A stretch of 64,000 nt of DNA from Ettlia oleoabundans (Eukaryota; Chlorophyta; Chlorophyceae; Chlamydomonadales), in contig JAAMXP010000010.1 of NCBI GenBank assembly GCA_019693395.1, forward strand, positions 1 to 64,000, written 5' to 3'. The notes beneath the pieces are model-generated. The model did no database searches. It was given only the letters and a program-made list of their open reading frames with translations, and was not told the origin of the DNA. Position 1 is the first letter of the stretch. Every line of letters begins with the position of its first letter. Shown one piece after another: positions 1 through 14,990 of the stretch. Both the position numbers and the translations under genes were made by a program.

Positions 1-145
1 GCCCCAACTCAAATACTACACTACCATTGCCCACACACTAACCAATCCACCAAACCCTCACCTAGAACGCGCCTAAGCCAGTAATTTTTTATGATTCCTT
101 GCTGCGAACGATGCGCCAGTCTCAGCTGATTCCGTTGGACTCAAG

Positions 146-150
146 TTACA
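146..150 (-). terminator. Poly(A) signal TGTAA of the SDR gene
   Basis: TGTAA on the minus strand 140 bases beyond the SDR stop codon. TGTAA is the usual polyadenylation signal in chlorophyte nuclear genes, and the distance suits a short 3' UTR. Confidence 0.55.
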
Positions 151-289
151 TTGTTTTGCCACCACAATTCGTATACACAACAAGGCAGACTGTTTCTTTC
201 AACATACCGTTATCAGTTTGACATGCTTTTACATGTGTCGTGGCGTCAAAAGGGTGATGGCACGCAAATGGCAGCATCTATGAGCGGCA

Positions 290-1891
290 TCAGCCGGACA
301 GGGCCAGCACCTTTGCCACGTCCTCGTCTGACACTCGGATGACCTCACCCCGCTGCTGCCCAGTGGCAATGTTCGCAAACAGGCGGGCCAGCTTGCTGAC
401 CGCATCAGCCGAGACACCAGGGAAAGCCTCATTCTCGGGCTGGCTGTCACGCCGAAGAACGGCTGAGATCCGCAGCTGCAGACAGAGTGCAGGGCAAGGA
501 AGGGGGACACAGGGGCACCTTGGTAAGCATGCCTGTTAGTTAGCAGGGGTAGATGAAAGAAGAAATATGACAGAGCTGCAGCACCCACAAAGCAAATTTC
601 TGCTGGGAGGGCTGGACGGGAAGCTGCAAGGCTCCCGCCTGCCAAGCAGCACGGTGCCCGCATGCAGCCCTCGCAGCTCCTCTCACCTCATTGACGCGGA
701 TGGGTGACTCCTGGTGCTCGAACTGCAGCGCCTTGACCAAACCAAACACGGCCGCATTGGCCACGCACGTCAACGCGATTCCAGGCATGGGGCAGACCTC
801 GCCTGCACGCTCGAGGGAGGCCACAAACTAGCAACAGCAATTCGCTTGGCCGCAGGTGTATGAGAAGGCAGCTGAACACGAGAGCTGGTGACTCGCAGCT
901 GAAAACATGAACTGGTGGATCTGCCTGCTTGCCAGCTCTGCACAGCAAGGTTGCAGCTCCAACCACCGCCAGAAGCGCTCATTGCCACACTGCTGCCATC
1001 ACCCATTGCTCGCCACACGCACCCAGCATGCCATTAATGATTGTCCAGCTGCTGGATGGCTCCTTCCGCACCAGAGGCATTACCGCCTTAACCAGCAGGA
1101 TGTGGCCCTGCACCTTGCTCTTCACTCCCTGCTGGAGCAACTGCGGCGAGATGTCGGTGACCCCGCCGCGTGGCGCCATACCACCTGCTCGCAAGCTCAG
1201 AAGCGGGCAACGGGGGGAGACGCAGCGCTTATCGGGGGTGTGAGACAGATGGGAGCACGAGCAGATGGCAACTAGCTAGCAACAGCTGGGCAATGCGGAT
1301 GTACAAGTAGCTCTGCAACGAGCTGGAAGGTGGTGGCTCAAAGCACCCACGGACCTGATATGGACACTACGTGATCCAGCTGCAGGCCCTTCTCCTGCAC
1401 AAACGCCGCCAGAGCGGCGGCACCCTCCTCTGTGCCCCAGTCAGCTATCGGAGTGTGAAGGCGACCAGTAGGGGCAGTGATGTGGTCAGTGAGTTTGGGC
1501 TTGCTGGCCTCAGAGCGCAGAGGGGCAATCACGGTGGCGCCCTGCCGCAGGAACTCCTGCACCATACCGCCGCCAACCACGCCTGCATGCAAGCATCACT
1601 GCCCGAAAGAACCAGCACAACGGTTAAGCTTTCATAAGTCACCCATGGAACATCAGGGTTGGCTTGGGAACTAGGGTTGACTTGCAGGTCTCAACCCTGA
1701 TCCACATGTTGTTCATTCTCAGCAGGACAAGCGGCACCTCCGGCGGCAACGCCACCAGGGAGCCGTCCTGAGGCAGCGCGCTGCCCACCGCCTGCACGGC
1801 GGTAGCCGCCGCCCTCGTGGCCAACATCGGGAGCTTAGCACTTGCCTGTACCACCAGTGACGAGCGCCACGCAGTTCTTGAGGGAGGCCAT
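290..1891 (-). CDS. Short-chain dehydrogenase/reductase (SDR) family protein
   Basis: Five exons (1846-1891, 1355-1582, 1023-1184, 687-802, 290-475) join in phase to 245 residues. The N-terminus reads MASLKNCVALVTGGTG followed by VVGGGMVQEFL, the TGxxGxxG dinucleotide-binding turn of a Rossmann fold, and continues with a second beta strand (ATVIAPLR). Exon 2 ends in DHVVSISG, where SDRs carry the strand before the catalytic region. The active-site pattern is not a clean YxxxK, so the substrate cannot be named and the protein may be an atypical (NmrA-like or divergent) SDR. Length is normal for classical SDRs (about 250). Intron 1 begins with GC (ACAG/GCAAGT), not GT; the protein only closes if this non-canonical donor is used. 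The gene lies tail-to-head behind GAPDH on the same strand. No targeting peptide is visible, so a cytosolic location is likely. Confidence 0.8.
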
Positions 1892-2740
1892 CGTGATCCA
1901 CGGCTTGAGCGGGAAGGGAAAAAAGCCAAGGCAACAACCAGTCTTACACACGGTAAGGCACACACTCGTTTTCAAAGCGGGGATGCTTTTGGATGCTTTG
2001 TGGGGGATGACCAAATCGCCTGGGGGGATCACCTGGCACCAGCAGTACCACGAGGGCCAGCGGGCAGCTATGTGTTTACAAGCCCCCCTTTCCAACCCTA
2101 ACCACCATAGAGCCACACACCACACCACCATTCCACACACGCCGGACGATCATGCCTGCACTGTAGCCATTGCCTCCCTGCCCACTAGGGTCAAGTGGCC
2201 TCCCCTGATGCTGCTGCACCTTATGTATGCCGCAGCTTGAAGCAGCGAGGTATACACTGAGGAACATCACTCAAGTCTGCTGGCTGAGGGTCGTGGATGG
2301 CGACAGGAGGTATGAAGCCATAGTTCCCGTTCCCTCCCTAGGGTCCAGCGGTGCTGAAGCGCTGCGCTGTTGGCCTACCCTTATTGACCTGCCCTGATGT
2401 GTACAGACAATGCGCAGGGCGACTGCCTGAGCTTCCGCATCTGCTTTCACAGGCTGTAGTTCTTTGTCAGCTGTAGTTACAAGAGACCCAAAGAACCCCA
2501 GACAGATGATATCCAAAAAGAATCGGCCAACTTGATTGCGCACCGAGTATTCATTCTCTGGCTCAGCAGCGGCGCCCAGCGGGTTTAGAGCCAGGCAGGG
2601 CAGGGTCATGACACCCCATCTGCTGAGAAGCTGCTGCTGTCCATCAACCGCTCAGCTCAACCAGCCATTTGCCCAGCAGCTCGACGGCCACCGGGCCCGC
2701 TTGCTGGGGCACACATGCAAGGCAACTGACGGCTCAACTC
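1892..2740. other. Spacer: GAPDH 3' UTR and SDR promoter
   Basis: No convincing gene. The GAPDH 3' UTR occupies the right part, up to a TGTAA signal near 2477, and the SDR promoter must lie left of that. An open minus-strand frame at 2271-2609 lies mostly in this untranslated region and has no recognisable family. Confidence 0.5.
2477..2481 (-). terminator. Poly(A) signal TGTAA of GAPDH
   Basis: TGTAA on the minus strand about 260 bases past the GAPDH stop codon, a typical 3' UTR length for green algae. Confidence 0.55.
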
Positions 2741-6900
<4,160 letters not shown>

Positions 6901-7371
6901 CTTCAGTTGAGCGTATGTAATAACGTCTAAAGATGTAAAGTGAGAGTCGTGAAAGCAGGTTGCACTCTTAGACGTACATGGACTGTGGGGCTTGACCCCT
7001 CACAGCACAGCACGAGCATGGAGCCCAAAAATAGGCTCGATTGACAGCCATACTGCTGGTGCATGATGCCTAAACTGCAATAAAGGCTGACAGGGCGATC
7101 AGTAGGTGCTCATGGTGTTCTCAACATGTTCTGCCTGACATAGCAGCCGCCCTTCCGTCATGTTGGGAATGGATGTCACCATGGCTTTCAGCTGCCTATG
7201 TTGCGGCACAAGAAGTGCTTGTGGCAGCTTTGAATGATGGAGACATTACTAAATGCTGGGGCTACCACTAGTCAGTGAACACACAATCAACTGCTGGTAC
7301 ATGCAACGATTGGCCTTGCCGCACTGCACGGAAATGCGTTGTGGCCACCATCTGTGCTGCTGCTGCTGCTG
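6901..7371. other. Spacer: GAPDH promoter and exonuclease 3' UTR
   Basis: No gene seen. The right part must hold the exonuclease 3' UTR and the left part the GAPDH promoter and leader. No TGTAA signal was found on the minus strand here, so the exonuclease 3' end is undefined. Confidence 0.45.
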
Positions 7372-10300
7372 CTACCGGTAAAGCTCGCTGGACCACAGCT
7401 CTTTCACACGGGTTGTGTGCCGGCTAAACTCCAGCTGCTGGAACTGGTGGAGCAAGTCGGCACCTCGATCAGCCGGCAGCTGCAACCTGCAGGCCCCACC
7501 GGCAGCAGCACACCAGGGTTTTCACCACGTTCACAGGCATGGGCAGTGGGACAATGTGCAGCAACACCGCGCTATCTTTTGCGCGAAGCGGATACCATAG
7601 TGTGATCATGGAGCACACGCTGGTGAGGGCATACGACCACAAGATTAGCAGGCCCAGCTGACGGTTGGGTAGGCCCGTTACATCAAGGGCTGCTTTGCAA
7701 ACCGCTCTGCGTCATTTGCCTACCTCAGTTTATCCAGCGGCTCTTGCACCGGTGGCAGGTCCAGTCCCGTCTCTATCCGCACCAACTGTTGGCTCAACCG
7801 CGCTGCTGCCCTCCCCTCCTCTGCAAGCAGCGCATGGGCAGGACGACGAACCATGTGCGTGAAAAAGCTTGCACTGCTTGGCGAACCACAGACATGACGC
7901 GATCCACAACCTCAGCCCCTCAGGGAATGTGCGCTCCAAGTGTTAATTGTCGTGCATACTGTGGCGCTGCAGCAGCAGCACATGCCCATCCACCAAACTG
8001 CCGCCATGCTGCTGCTTCTGGATATACCAGCTTGGTAGCCACCACCCCAGCCCTTCCATGGTGATGCGCACCACACCAACCTGAGCCCAGCTGCTCCGCC
8101 GCTCGTCTGGGCTTCACCTCCGCCGCATGCTCCAGCAGCAACTCCATGGACCCGTACTGCTTCAGTAGTGCTACCGCGGTCTTGGGCCCTATGCCGGCCA
8201 CCCCTGGCACATTGTCTGCGCACAGTGGTAGCAAAAGGGGTGGTGGAAGGCGCCAAAACTTGTCAGTGTAGTAGCTGTTTTCTTACGTTTTATACCAAGC
8301 TTTCAGTTCGATTTGAGTGCACATTGGGATATGGCAACCAGCGATGACCTAACGACACAACCCAGAAGCAGCAAATGACAGCGGGCGATGCGTGCCTGAG
8401 GAATCTCCTGCTAGTGCCAGCACATCCACAAACTGCTGCGGCTGCAGGCCGTACTCCTGCACAACGGGCACAGCGGCCACCAGGAAGACAGCATATGTGC
8501 ACCTCAGCATGGCACACCAGGAGAGCATGCCGGGGTATGAGTGCGAGGCACCAAAACTGCAATTGCTGCCAACGACAACTGCTTGTACCCAAGTAGAAGG
8601 GGTTCATGCGGCCGTTAGATCAGCAGTTTTAGAGCAAAATATGAACAGGTGCATCACGCAAATTGCCTGCCATGCATTTCTTCTCAGCATCAATTCCTTG
8701 CCCAACCCTGAGTTGTCCCTCTTGCTGTTCGTTAGCATCCGCCCTGCCCTTGCCATATCTCGCCCTGCCCATCTTGCCCTTCTCTCCTCCCCATCTGTCA
8801 TGCTCACCTGCTCGAAATCTGCCTCGCTGTAAGGTATCAGCGCATACTTGTTCACGCGCTCGCCAGGTGACGGCTTCTTGGGTGGGCGGAGCAAAATGAT
8901 GCCTGGGCGCAGCAGCTGGAAGAAATCCTTGTCGGGGGAGGCAATTGCCACAGCAATGCCCTCCTGCACGGGGAGCAACAGTAGTGAGAAACTGTCTGCA
9001 TATGAGCGGGGAGGGTGTAGATTCTGCAGATAAGGAAGAGCCGCGCTGATCACGATTCAAAGAGAAGGGCGTTACAGCAACTCGAAAATGCGCAGCCAAC
9101 CTTGCTTGGCTGGTGTTGGTCAAGATGGCACCTGTGGTGACTGCGGTACACAGCACACCTGTATTGCTCGGTACGCCATGGTGCCAATCACGTCGTCAGC
9201 TTCCACCCCCGGCACCTGCAGTAGCGATCATCACAGTCGCAGCAGGGATGCGTAGGTGCGGGATCACTGCGCAACACCGGCCATACACAGCCTCCCGACC
9301 CTCCATCATATCCTTACAAGCGATTTCGGCCACATGCTTGCCACCCGCAATTATAGCTACACATTCGCCACATCAATTCATAACCCACGTAAACACCAGC
9401 ATACTCACTCACATGCCCACCCCCAGCCCCACCCCACCTGTATGACAGGGATGGCCATGGCTTTGAGCAGCTGCTGCAGGCGGGGTATGGCCTCCTTCAC
9501 AGCATCGGGGCAGGCCGCTCGCTGCCCCTTGTACCCCTCGTACATCTCATGCCTGTAACAGCATGAAGCAAGGGGGTAAAGATTGTAACACTGCAACAGA
9601 TAAGCAAAAGTGTGCGCAATCCTTGTAACCCTTGACCGCCTATCCACAGCATACCCGCCAACTGCAGCGTGGTTGGCCATTGAAGACACTAGTTCCAGCG
9701 ATGCACGTCAAGTTCAAGTCTTAAACTTCCGCCCCAAAGCCCTTTCCCGCCTAACTCCCACCTAAAGGTCTTGCCCCGTGCATCTAGTACCACCGCAAAG
9801 TGGGTTGGCGGCGGCGCCAGCTCCAGCAGGTTGAGCAGGGTGTTGAGGAAGCCAAAGAGCACCGTAGTGTCCTCTCCTGCCAGGGGTCAAGAAGACGGAC
9901 TGATGAGGATTAAAATGATGAAGAATGCAAAGGGTGGGGAGCGAGCATGACAACCAGAAAATGTCTTTGGAAGGTGGCCGATGGATGACAAGGAGGAATG
10001 AAGGCAGTAGTGGGTGGCAGGACCACACGCCAGTATGGTGCCACAGCAGCAGCTGAAGGAGCTTGTAGTGCAGATGAAATAGGACACAGGTTGGGGCAGC
10101 GGCAGCAGCTGATGAATGTAGCAGGGGCAGCTGGGCCTGGGAGAGCACCGCTGTTGCTAACACGGCTTACCTGCAGCATTTCGCAAGCGGTGTGCTTCCG
10201 AGAACGCGAAGTGCGAGCGATACAGCAGTGCCATGGCATCCGTAAGAATCATGCTGCGGGCAGAGCAGACGAAGGAATTATGTAAGGGCACATGAATGAC

Positions 10301-10861
10301 AAGAAGCCGACGAAGTGCGCAATGCCAATAACAACCCTGCTAATGTGGACAGGGAACGGGAAAATCATCAATGCAGCGTGCCGCTGACTATGCTGCTCTA
10401 TAATGTGCAACACAGTTACACGAGGCGCACCGTTTGCCACCGGCTGGCAACTGCATGCCATAGTCGCCATACAGGTTCTGCTGAGGCGGGCCTGCCAGCT
10501 GCGGCGTCGCCTCCTCCGCCGCCGCCGACCCTGAGGCTGCTGCTCTAGCACTGCAGTGCACTTGACGCCGTTGGGCACATCGCCTGATATATGGCACACC
10601 GCTGCTAGACTGCCAACTGCTGCTGCTGCTGCTGCTGGTGGAGCAGGTGCACCACTGGTGGCGGAGCACGCAGGGCGGCGGCGGCGCCTGCTGCTGCCAC
10701 TGTGCCGCAAGCTGCTGCTGCTGCTGCTGCGTTGCCTGGCTCGCTTGTGACCTTTGCGCAAATGCCATAGAGCCTGACATGCTACGAAAGCTGCACGTTC
10801 GACAAAGGGTGCGGGTAGGGAGGCGGAGAACCAGCGACAGCCCGCACTGCACGCCGCTCAT
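7372..10861 (-). CDS. Organelle-type 5'-3' exonuclease (DNA polymerase I 5'-nuclease domain family)
   Basis: Structure-specific nuclease related to the 5' nuclease domain of bacterial DNA polymerase I and the plant organellar exonucleases; probable role in primer or flap removal in plastid or mitochondrion. Ten exons (10431-10861, 10171-10253, 9762-9876, 9438-9552, 9159-9215, 8808-8963, 8396-8456, 8081-8215, 7724-7820, 7372-7486) give 454 residues. About 140 N-terminal residues are Gln/Ser/Ala/Arg-rich and look like a transit sequence. Then follow the PIN-like core RMILTDAMALLYRSHFAF, HFAVVLDARGKTFR, HEMYEGYKGQR, VEADDVIGT, IASPDKDFFQLL, and the helix-hairpin-helix GDSSDNVPGVAGIGPKTA. Acidic metal ligands are present. 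Exon 7 ends with a GC donor (TCAG/GCACGC): only that junction restores GDSSDNVPG. The gene is divergent from the TraB gene, start codons 153 bases apart. Confidence 0.9.
10500..10740. repeat. CTG/CAG and CCG trinucleotide tracts in exonuclease exon 1
   Basis: Runs of GCTGCTGCTG and GCCGCC encode poly-Gln (about six), poly-Ser (about seven) and Ala/Arg stretches in the presumed transit region of the exonuclease. They are likely length-variable and carry no clear function. Confidence 0.6.
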
Positions 10862-11014
10862 CGCGTTACAAAGGGCGATCCCTCCTTGCTGCTACGCCGC
10901 TCCGAAAAGGCTGGGCGGCGTGGAGATTACTCGCTAAGCTACTGGCAAAGCAGATGACTACAGAGGCTGCTTCACTGTCGATCCATCAATCTAGCATATG
11001 TGTCTTCGTGTCAA
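10862..11014. promoter_or_regulatory. Compact bidirectional promoter (exonuclease / TraB)
   Basis: Only 153 bases separate the divergent start codons of the exonuclease (minus) and TraB (plus) genes, so both promoters and 5' UTRs must share this interval if the chosen starts are right. No TATA box is evident. Confidence 0.45.
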
Positions 11015-13514
11015 ATGAGGCAGGAGAGTGCAAAGGCTCGCCATGCTGTGGTTGCTGTGCAAGAGCTAGGCTCCCCGAGCTCCAAGAACTCCAAGCGCCT
11101 TCATATCTCCTTGGTTGAACAACTCAAGCCCCTTGCTACATCATGCTTGCATAACATGTCAGCTGCCACTGTCTGTTCAACCAGCTCCAATCGCACTAAG
11201 CTTGTGAAAGGCCCGCCAGCAAGCTATGACCACCGTCAGCTACAGAGGAAATCGGCCAACCTCGTCGCAAAGTACCCGCACCTGCTGCCGCTTGTGGAGC
11301 AAGGTGCCTGTGCCGCCACTACTGCCGCTGCCTCAACGCCTGCCGGCAACCCGCTGCTGCCACGCATGCCTGCTTCTGCTCCTTGTAGCAGGCCAGATTA
11401 CTCTTTTCTAATCCCTGACAAAAAATAATTTCTACAAATATGCTCCAGGCTCTCTTGTGGCGTTAGAGCGGCCAGCGGACTACCGCGAACGTCGCAGCGA
11501 TGGGTATTCAGAGCCGCTGGAGATTTACATAGTGGGCACGGCCCATGTGTCACGGCAGTCGGCAGAGGATGTGCGGCAAGTGGTGCGAGCAGTGCAGCCA
11601 GATGCGGTGGTGGTGGAGCTATGTAGGTCCCGCCAGGCAGTCATGTACCCGCCGCAGCCACAACAGCAGGAGCAGGACTTGCTGCCTGTGTGGAGCGCCA
11701 GCAGGGGCAGTGTAAGCGATGGAGAGGAGGAAAAGGCAGGCAGCAGCAACATCTTCAGCGGCACGAGAAGTGCGGGTGGCTTCAACCCGCTTAGCTTGAG
11801 TGGTGTTGGCCTGCTGCCTGCCTTCCAGCGCAGTATGGAGCTCGGCGGCAGCACAGCCCTGCTCCTGCGCCTAGTGCTGGGCCGCATGTCGGCGCGGCTC
11901 TCCGGCAGGCTTGGTGTCATGGGTGGGGCGGAGTTTGTGACGGGACGTCAGGAAGCTGAGGCCCTGGGGGCACAGGTAACTTGTTTGGCAATGGCTTGAT
12001 GCTCCTGCGTGGAGAAATTGCTGGCAAGTCGCCCACGCAGCGCCATAGCCTTTTCCGTCGCCATTTACGACTTCTGTTCCCTTAGTACAGGTGTGTCAAC
12101 GCCCCAGGAAGCAAACTATACCAACAACGCATGCACACATCCTCTTGCTGCAGCTTGTTTTAGGCGATCGACCGATTGAGATTACGCTGCAGCGAGCCTG
12201 GGACGCGCTGAGCTGGCGGCAGCGGGGCCGTCTGGCAGCAGAGCTCGTGGGAGGAATGATGGCGGCACAGAGGGTGGGCCCTGCAACTGGCATCATGCAA
12301 CTGCTGCTTCTCTGCATCGATTGCTACGCGATGCAGCTTAACCTGGAAGCAGCAGCGTAGCAGCCGTCTAAACAATCACGTCAGTCATGGTGCTGGTTGA
12401 GGCACCATGCCCCTCAGCTAGCGGTGCTTCCACAGAATTGACTGTCGTTACTGGTTTACACGCAGACAAGGCATGCAACCTTGTTCTCCTAAGCAACCCT
12501 GCCCACCTGTTGCCGCTCGTTGCCACATTTGCAGATGCAGATGGATGCTGCGGCGGTGGAGCGACTTAAAGACGATGATGCCGTGTCGCTATTGTTCAAT
12601 CAGCTCAGTGAAGCTTATCCTGAGGTGGGTGAGGTCGTGCCAAATGCCAGCACACGAATTTTACAGTGCTACAGTGTTACGCTGCCTTCCCTCTCCTGCA
12701 CGACTGTCCTGCATCATCATCCTTACTAATAGCCTCACATACCACACAAGCCTGCAGTTGGCCTTGCCCTGCCATGTTTGCCTTCTTCGCCCCCATCGTC
12801 ACACCACTCTGCCAGGCCATCATCATTTCCAGCGAACCCCTAGTCGGCCCAACGACAGTAAATAATTACTCTGCCCCTCCCCTCCACCATATTTGTTCAT
12901 GAACTGCTTCCCCCTTCCCCTCCACGGCCTGATTGCAACCCTGCAGCTGGTGGGTCCCCTGATTCACGAGCGAGACCTCTACCTGGCTTGGTCTCTCAAG
13001 CGCTCCAAGGCAGTGAACGGCAGCCGCAGAGTGGTGGGTGTGGTGGGCAAGGGCCACCTGCGAGGCGTGTGCTACGCTCTGACTCACAACGAAGGTGAGC
13101 AGCGGCACTAGCACCAGATATTGCACAGCATGCTTGGCACAGGGGATCGGTTCCAACATAGGAGAGGAGTTGGCAAGGGCAGGCTGCGTTTCTGCAGAGT
13201 CCCGGCCAGCCTGCCTGTTGCTTCATCACTGGTGGAAGGTCCATCTGCCTGACATGGCAAACAAGCCAGCCGAGCCAAAGCATGACTCCATTGATGCAAG
13301 TCCTGCACATCTGTACCATGTCAGCTCTCTCACACATCCTGCCGCCATCGATCTTGCAGCGGGCGCGCAGCTGCGGTTCTCGGACCTTGTGGGTGGCAAG
13401 AATGTGAAGGCAGACCGGCAGCGTCAGCGAGCTGCAGCTGCCGGCCGATTTGTGTTGGAGACTGCCCTCTTCGGCGCTCTGTGGTATGCATGGACCGCGG
13501 TCCAGCCGCAGTAA
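11015..13514 (+). CDS. TraB-family protein (plant/algal TraB domain)
   Basis: Six exons (11015-11303, 11449-11975, 12154-12273, 12535-12624, 12947-13094, 13360-13514) join to 442 residues. The TraB/GumN-like core begins with LEIYIVGTAHVSRQSAEDVRQVV and PDAVVVELCRSR, and continues with GDRPIEITLQRAW, HERDLYLAWSLKRS and VVGVVGKGHLRGV, the paired GTAHVS...ExCxxR and VGxGHLxG motifs of the family. A loop of about 60 Ser/Gly/Glu-rich residues is inserted after the first motif. A hydrophobic stretch near the C-terminus (ETALFGALWYAWTAV) may anchor it in a membrane. The first ~95 residues are Ser/Ala/Lys-rich and may be a transit peptide, but the start codon is the least certain part. Eukaryotic TraB proteins are linked to organelle membranes and contact sites, but the biochemical role is unknown. 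Confidence 0.85.
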
Positions 13515-13608
13515 CAGCAGTGCAGCTTGCCTTCTTTGGCAGGCGGCAATTTAGACAACCTGTTGGATTACTCTGTATGTAGCACTGCTATATTTTGCAA
13601 CAGTACCC

Positions 13609-13613
13609 TGTAA
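13609..13613 (+). terminator. Poly(A) signal TGTAA of the TraB gene
   Basis: TGTAA 95 bases after the TAA stop of the TraB gene. Confidence 0.6.
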
Positions 13614-13878
13614 TCGCCCAAGTAGGTTTGCTCTCATGTTCCGGACAGCCAGCACAGGCATTTCACACTAGTATACTGTGCCAATGCCGCCACAAACAGC
13701 TCTGCTTTCCTTCAGCACCAATGGAATAAGGAAGCCGCCTGATACTTACGCCGGCTGCCCGTGCTCGCTGCCAGGAGGCGGCGGGGCCTGGCTCGATGGG
13801 GAGGTCCTGGTCGCCCCCAGAGGTGGGAACTCAGTGAGGGTCCCTTGACGTGGCTCATGGCTGCGTCCATGCCTGACA

Positions 13879-14386
13879 CTAGAAGCAGTTGTGGCAGCAA
13901 AGGCGCTGACAGACACGAACCTCCCGCTTTTTGTAGTTAGCGGCCTTGGCCTGGGCTCCTGGGCAGACGTCACAGGTGCAACTGGAGCCGCCTGCAGTGT
14001 GGGATGGATGCCTGTGTAACAAGGGCGGACAGCCTGCATTGGCGTGCCTGCCATTCTGTCGTTCAACGACAGCAAGCATTCTGCCGCAACTCACAAGCAC
14101 AGTTGTTGCCGCAAGTACAGCCGTCGCGACAGTAGGCGCAGTCGCCCGCTGAGAACCTGCACACCACGTGAATATCCAACACAGCAGGGGCAGTAACCGA
14201 GTGCAGTGAGTACACAAGTCCCCCACCTGCCCCGGCTGGGCAGTGCACCACCCGTAAAATAGTGGTGCCACGAGGGCTGCTGCCGTGCGTGGGGACAGAG
14301 AAGAGGGCGCCTCCCTAGGGTCCAAGGGTGCCTCACCCCTCCTGCTCGGAGGACTTCTGCAGTGGTTTGGCCACAGAGGACGACAT
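13879..14386 (-). CDS. Small cysteine-rich metallothionein-like protein
   Basis: Three short exons (14337-14386, 14095-14156, 13879-13991) join in phase to 74 residues. The first 17 residues are Ser/Lys-rich with no cysteine. The rest carries 13 cysteines in CxxC, CxC and CC groupings: GDCAYCRDGCTCGNNCAC, then GSSCTCDVC, a cysteine-free basic linker (KAANYKKREVR), and a C-terminal VCQRLCCHNCF. One cysteine codon is split across the second intron (T/GC), which supports the splicing. CxC/CxxC density, small size and two cysteine clusters around a linker are the hallmarks of metallothioneins, which buffer Cu, Zn or Cd. No aromatic residue falls within the core clusters except one Tyr. I do not recognise a named subfamily; a small zinc-binding protein is the alternative. 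It lies between the TraB and F-box genes. Confidence 0.7.
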
Positions 14387-14990
14387 GGCTTTCCTAGTTA
14401 TTTGCACAGCAGCACAGCAGCAAGCCTGTGCTCAACAGTGCCAGTGGGCATAAGGGGCCAGGAGCCACCTGCGTGCCAGCCTGTCCAAGGTGCAGGCATC
14501 TTCTCCTAGATGCCTGTCTGGCTCTGGACTGCGAAGGAGTTTGCAAGGCATAACATGTGACTGGTTCTAGCTAAAGCGCCATCACGGGGCAAATCTGTAC
14601 TGCTCATCTGTGTCGTACGTCAGGGGAAGAAATCGAAGTAAATCTCGCACCACCGTTACAGCACCGCACGACTTCTTGTGTGCTTAAGAGTTGCGGTGCT
14701 CGGGCGGAGGTACAGCGCCGCCTCTGTGAGAGGCTTGCAACCCAGGTGACCCCAGCAGATGAACTGTATGGAATGCTTGTGAGACACACGTGCCCGGCGG
14801 TTCAACATCAAGGAAAGTATTGCCGGTTGCAAGACTCCGTTCAACCATCCAGCCACCCCGCCCTGCGCCCCCCGAGCTGCCTAACTGTTGCCGCTCACAC
14901 ATTACTGCGTTGCTTTTCATGTTTGGCAGGACTGAGCCTGCTAGTCAACGATTAGCGGCTGAAAACAGGTTTAAAGCAAGCCTTACGTTC
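14387..14990. promoter_or_regulatory. Divergent spacer between metallothionein-like and F-box genes
   Basis: About 600 bases holding the promoters and 5' UTRs of two divergent genes. An open plus-strand frame at 14680-14955 is probably leader of the F-box transcript and has no recognisable family. Confidence 0.4.

Noticed and set aside
1639..1840. Coding-looking minus-strand frame inside SDR intron 1
   Set aside because: Joining exon 1 directly to 1582 gives a perfect TGxxGxxG motif; inserting this stretch would break the SDR fold, and it matches no family.
2271..2609. 112-codon minus-strand open frame
   Set aside because: It lies largely in the GAPDH 3' UTR around its TGTAA signal, with no splice partner or recognised family.
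14680..14955. 91-codon plus-strand open frame before the F-box gene
   Set aside because: No motif, and both strands are open here; more likely leader of the F-box transcript.
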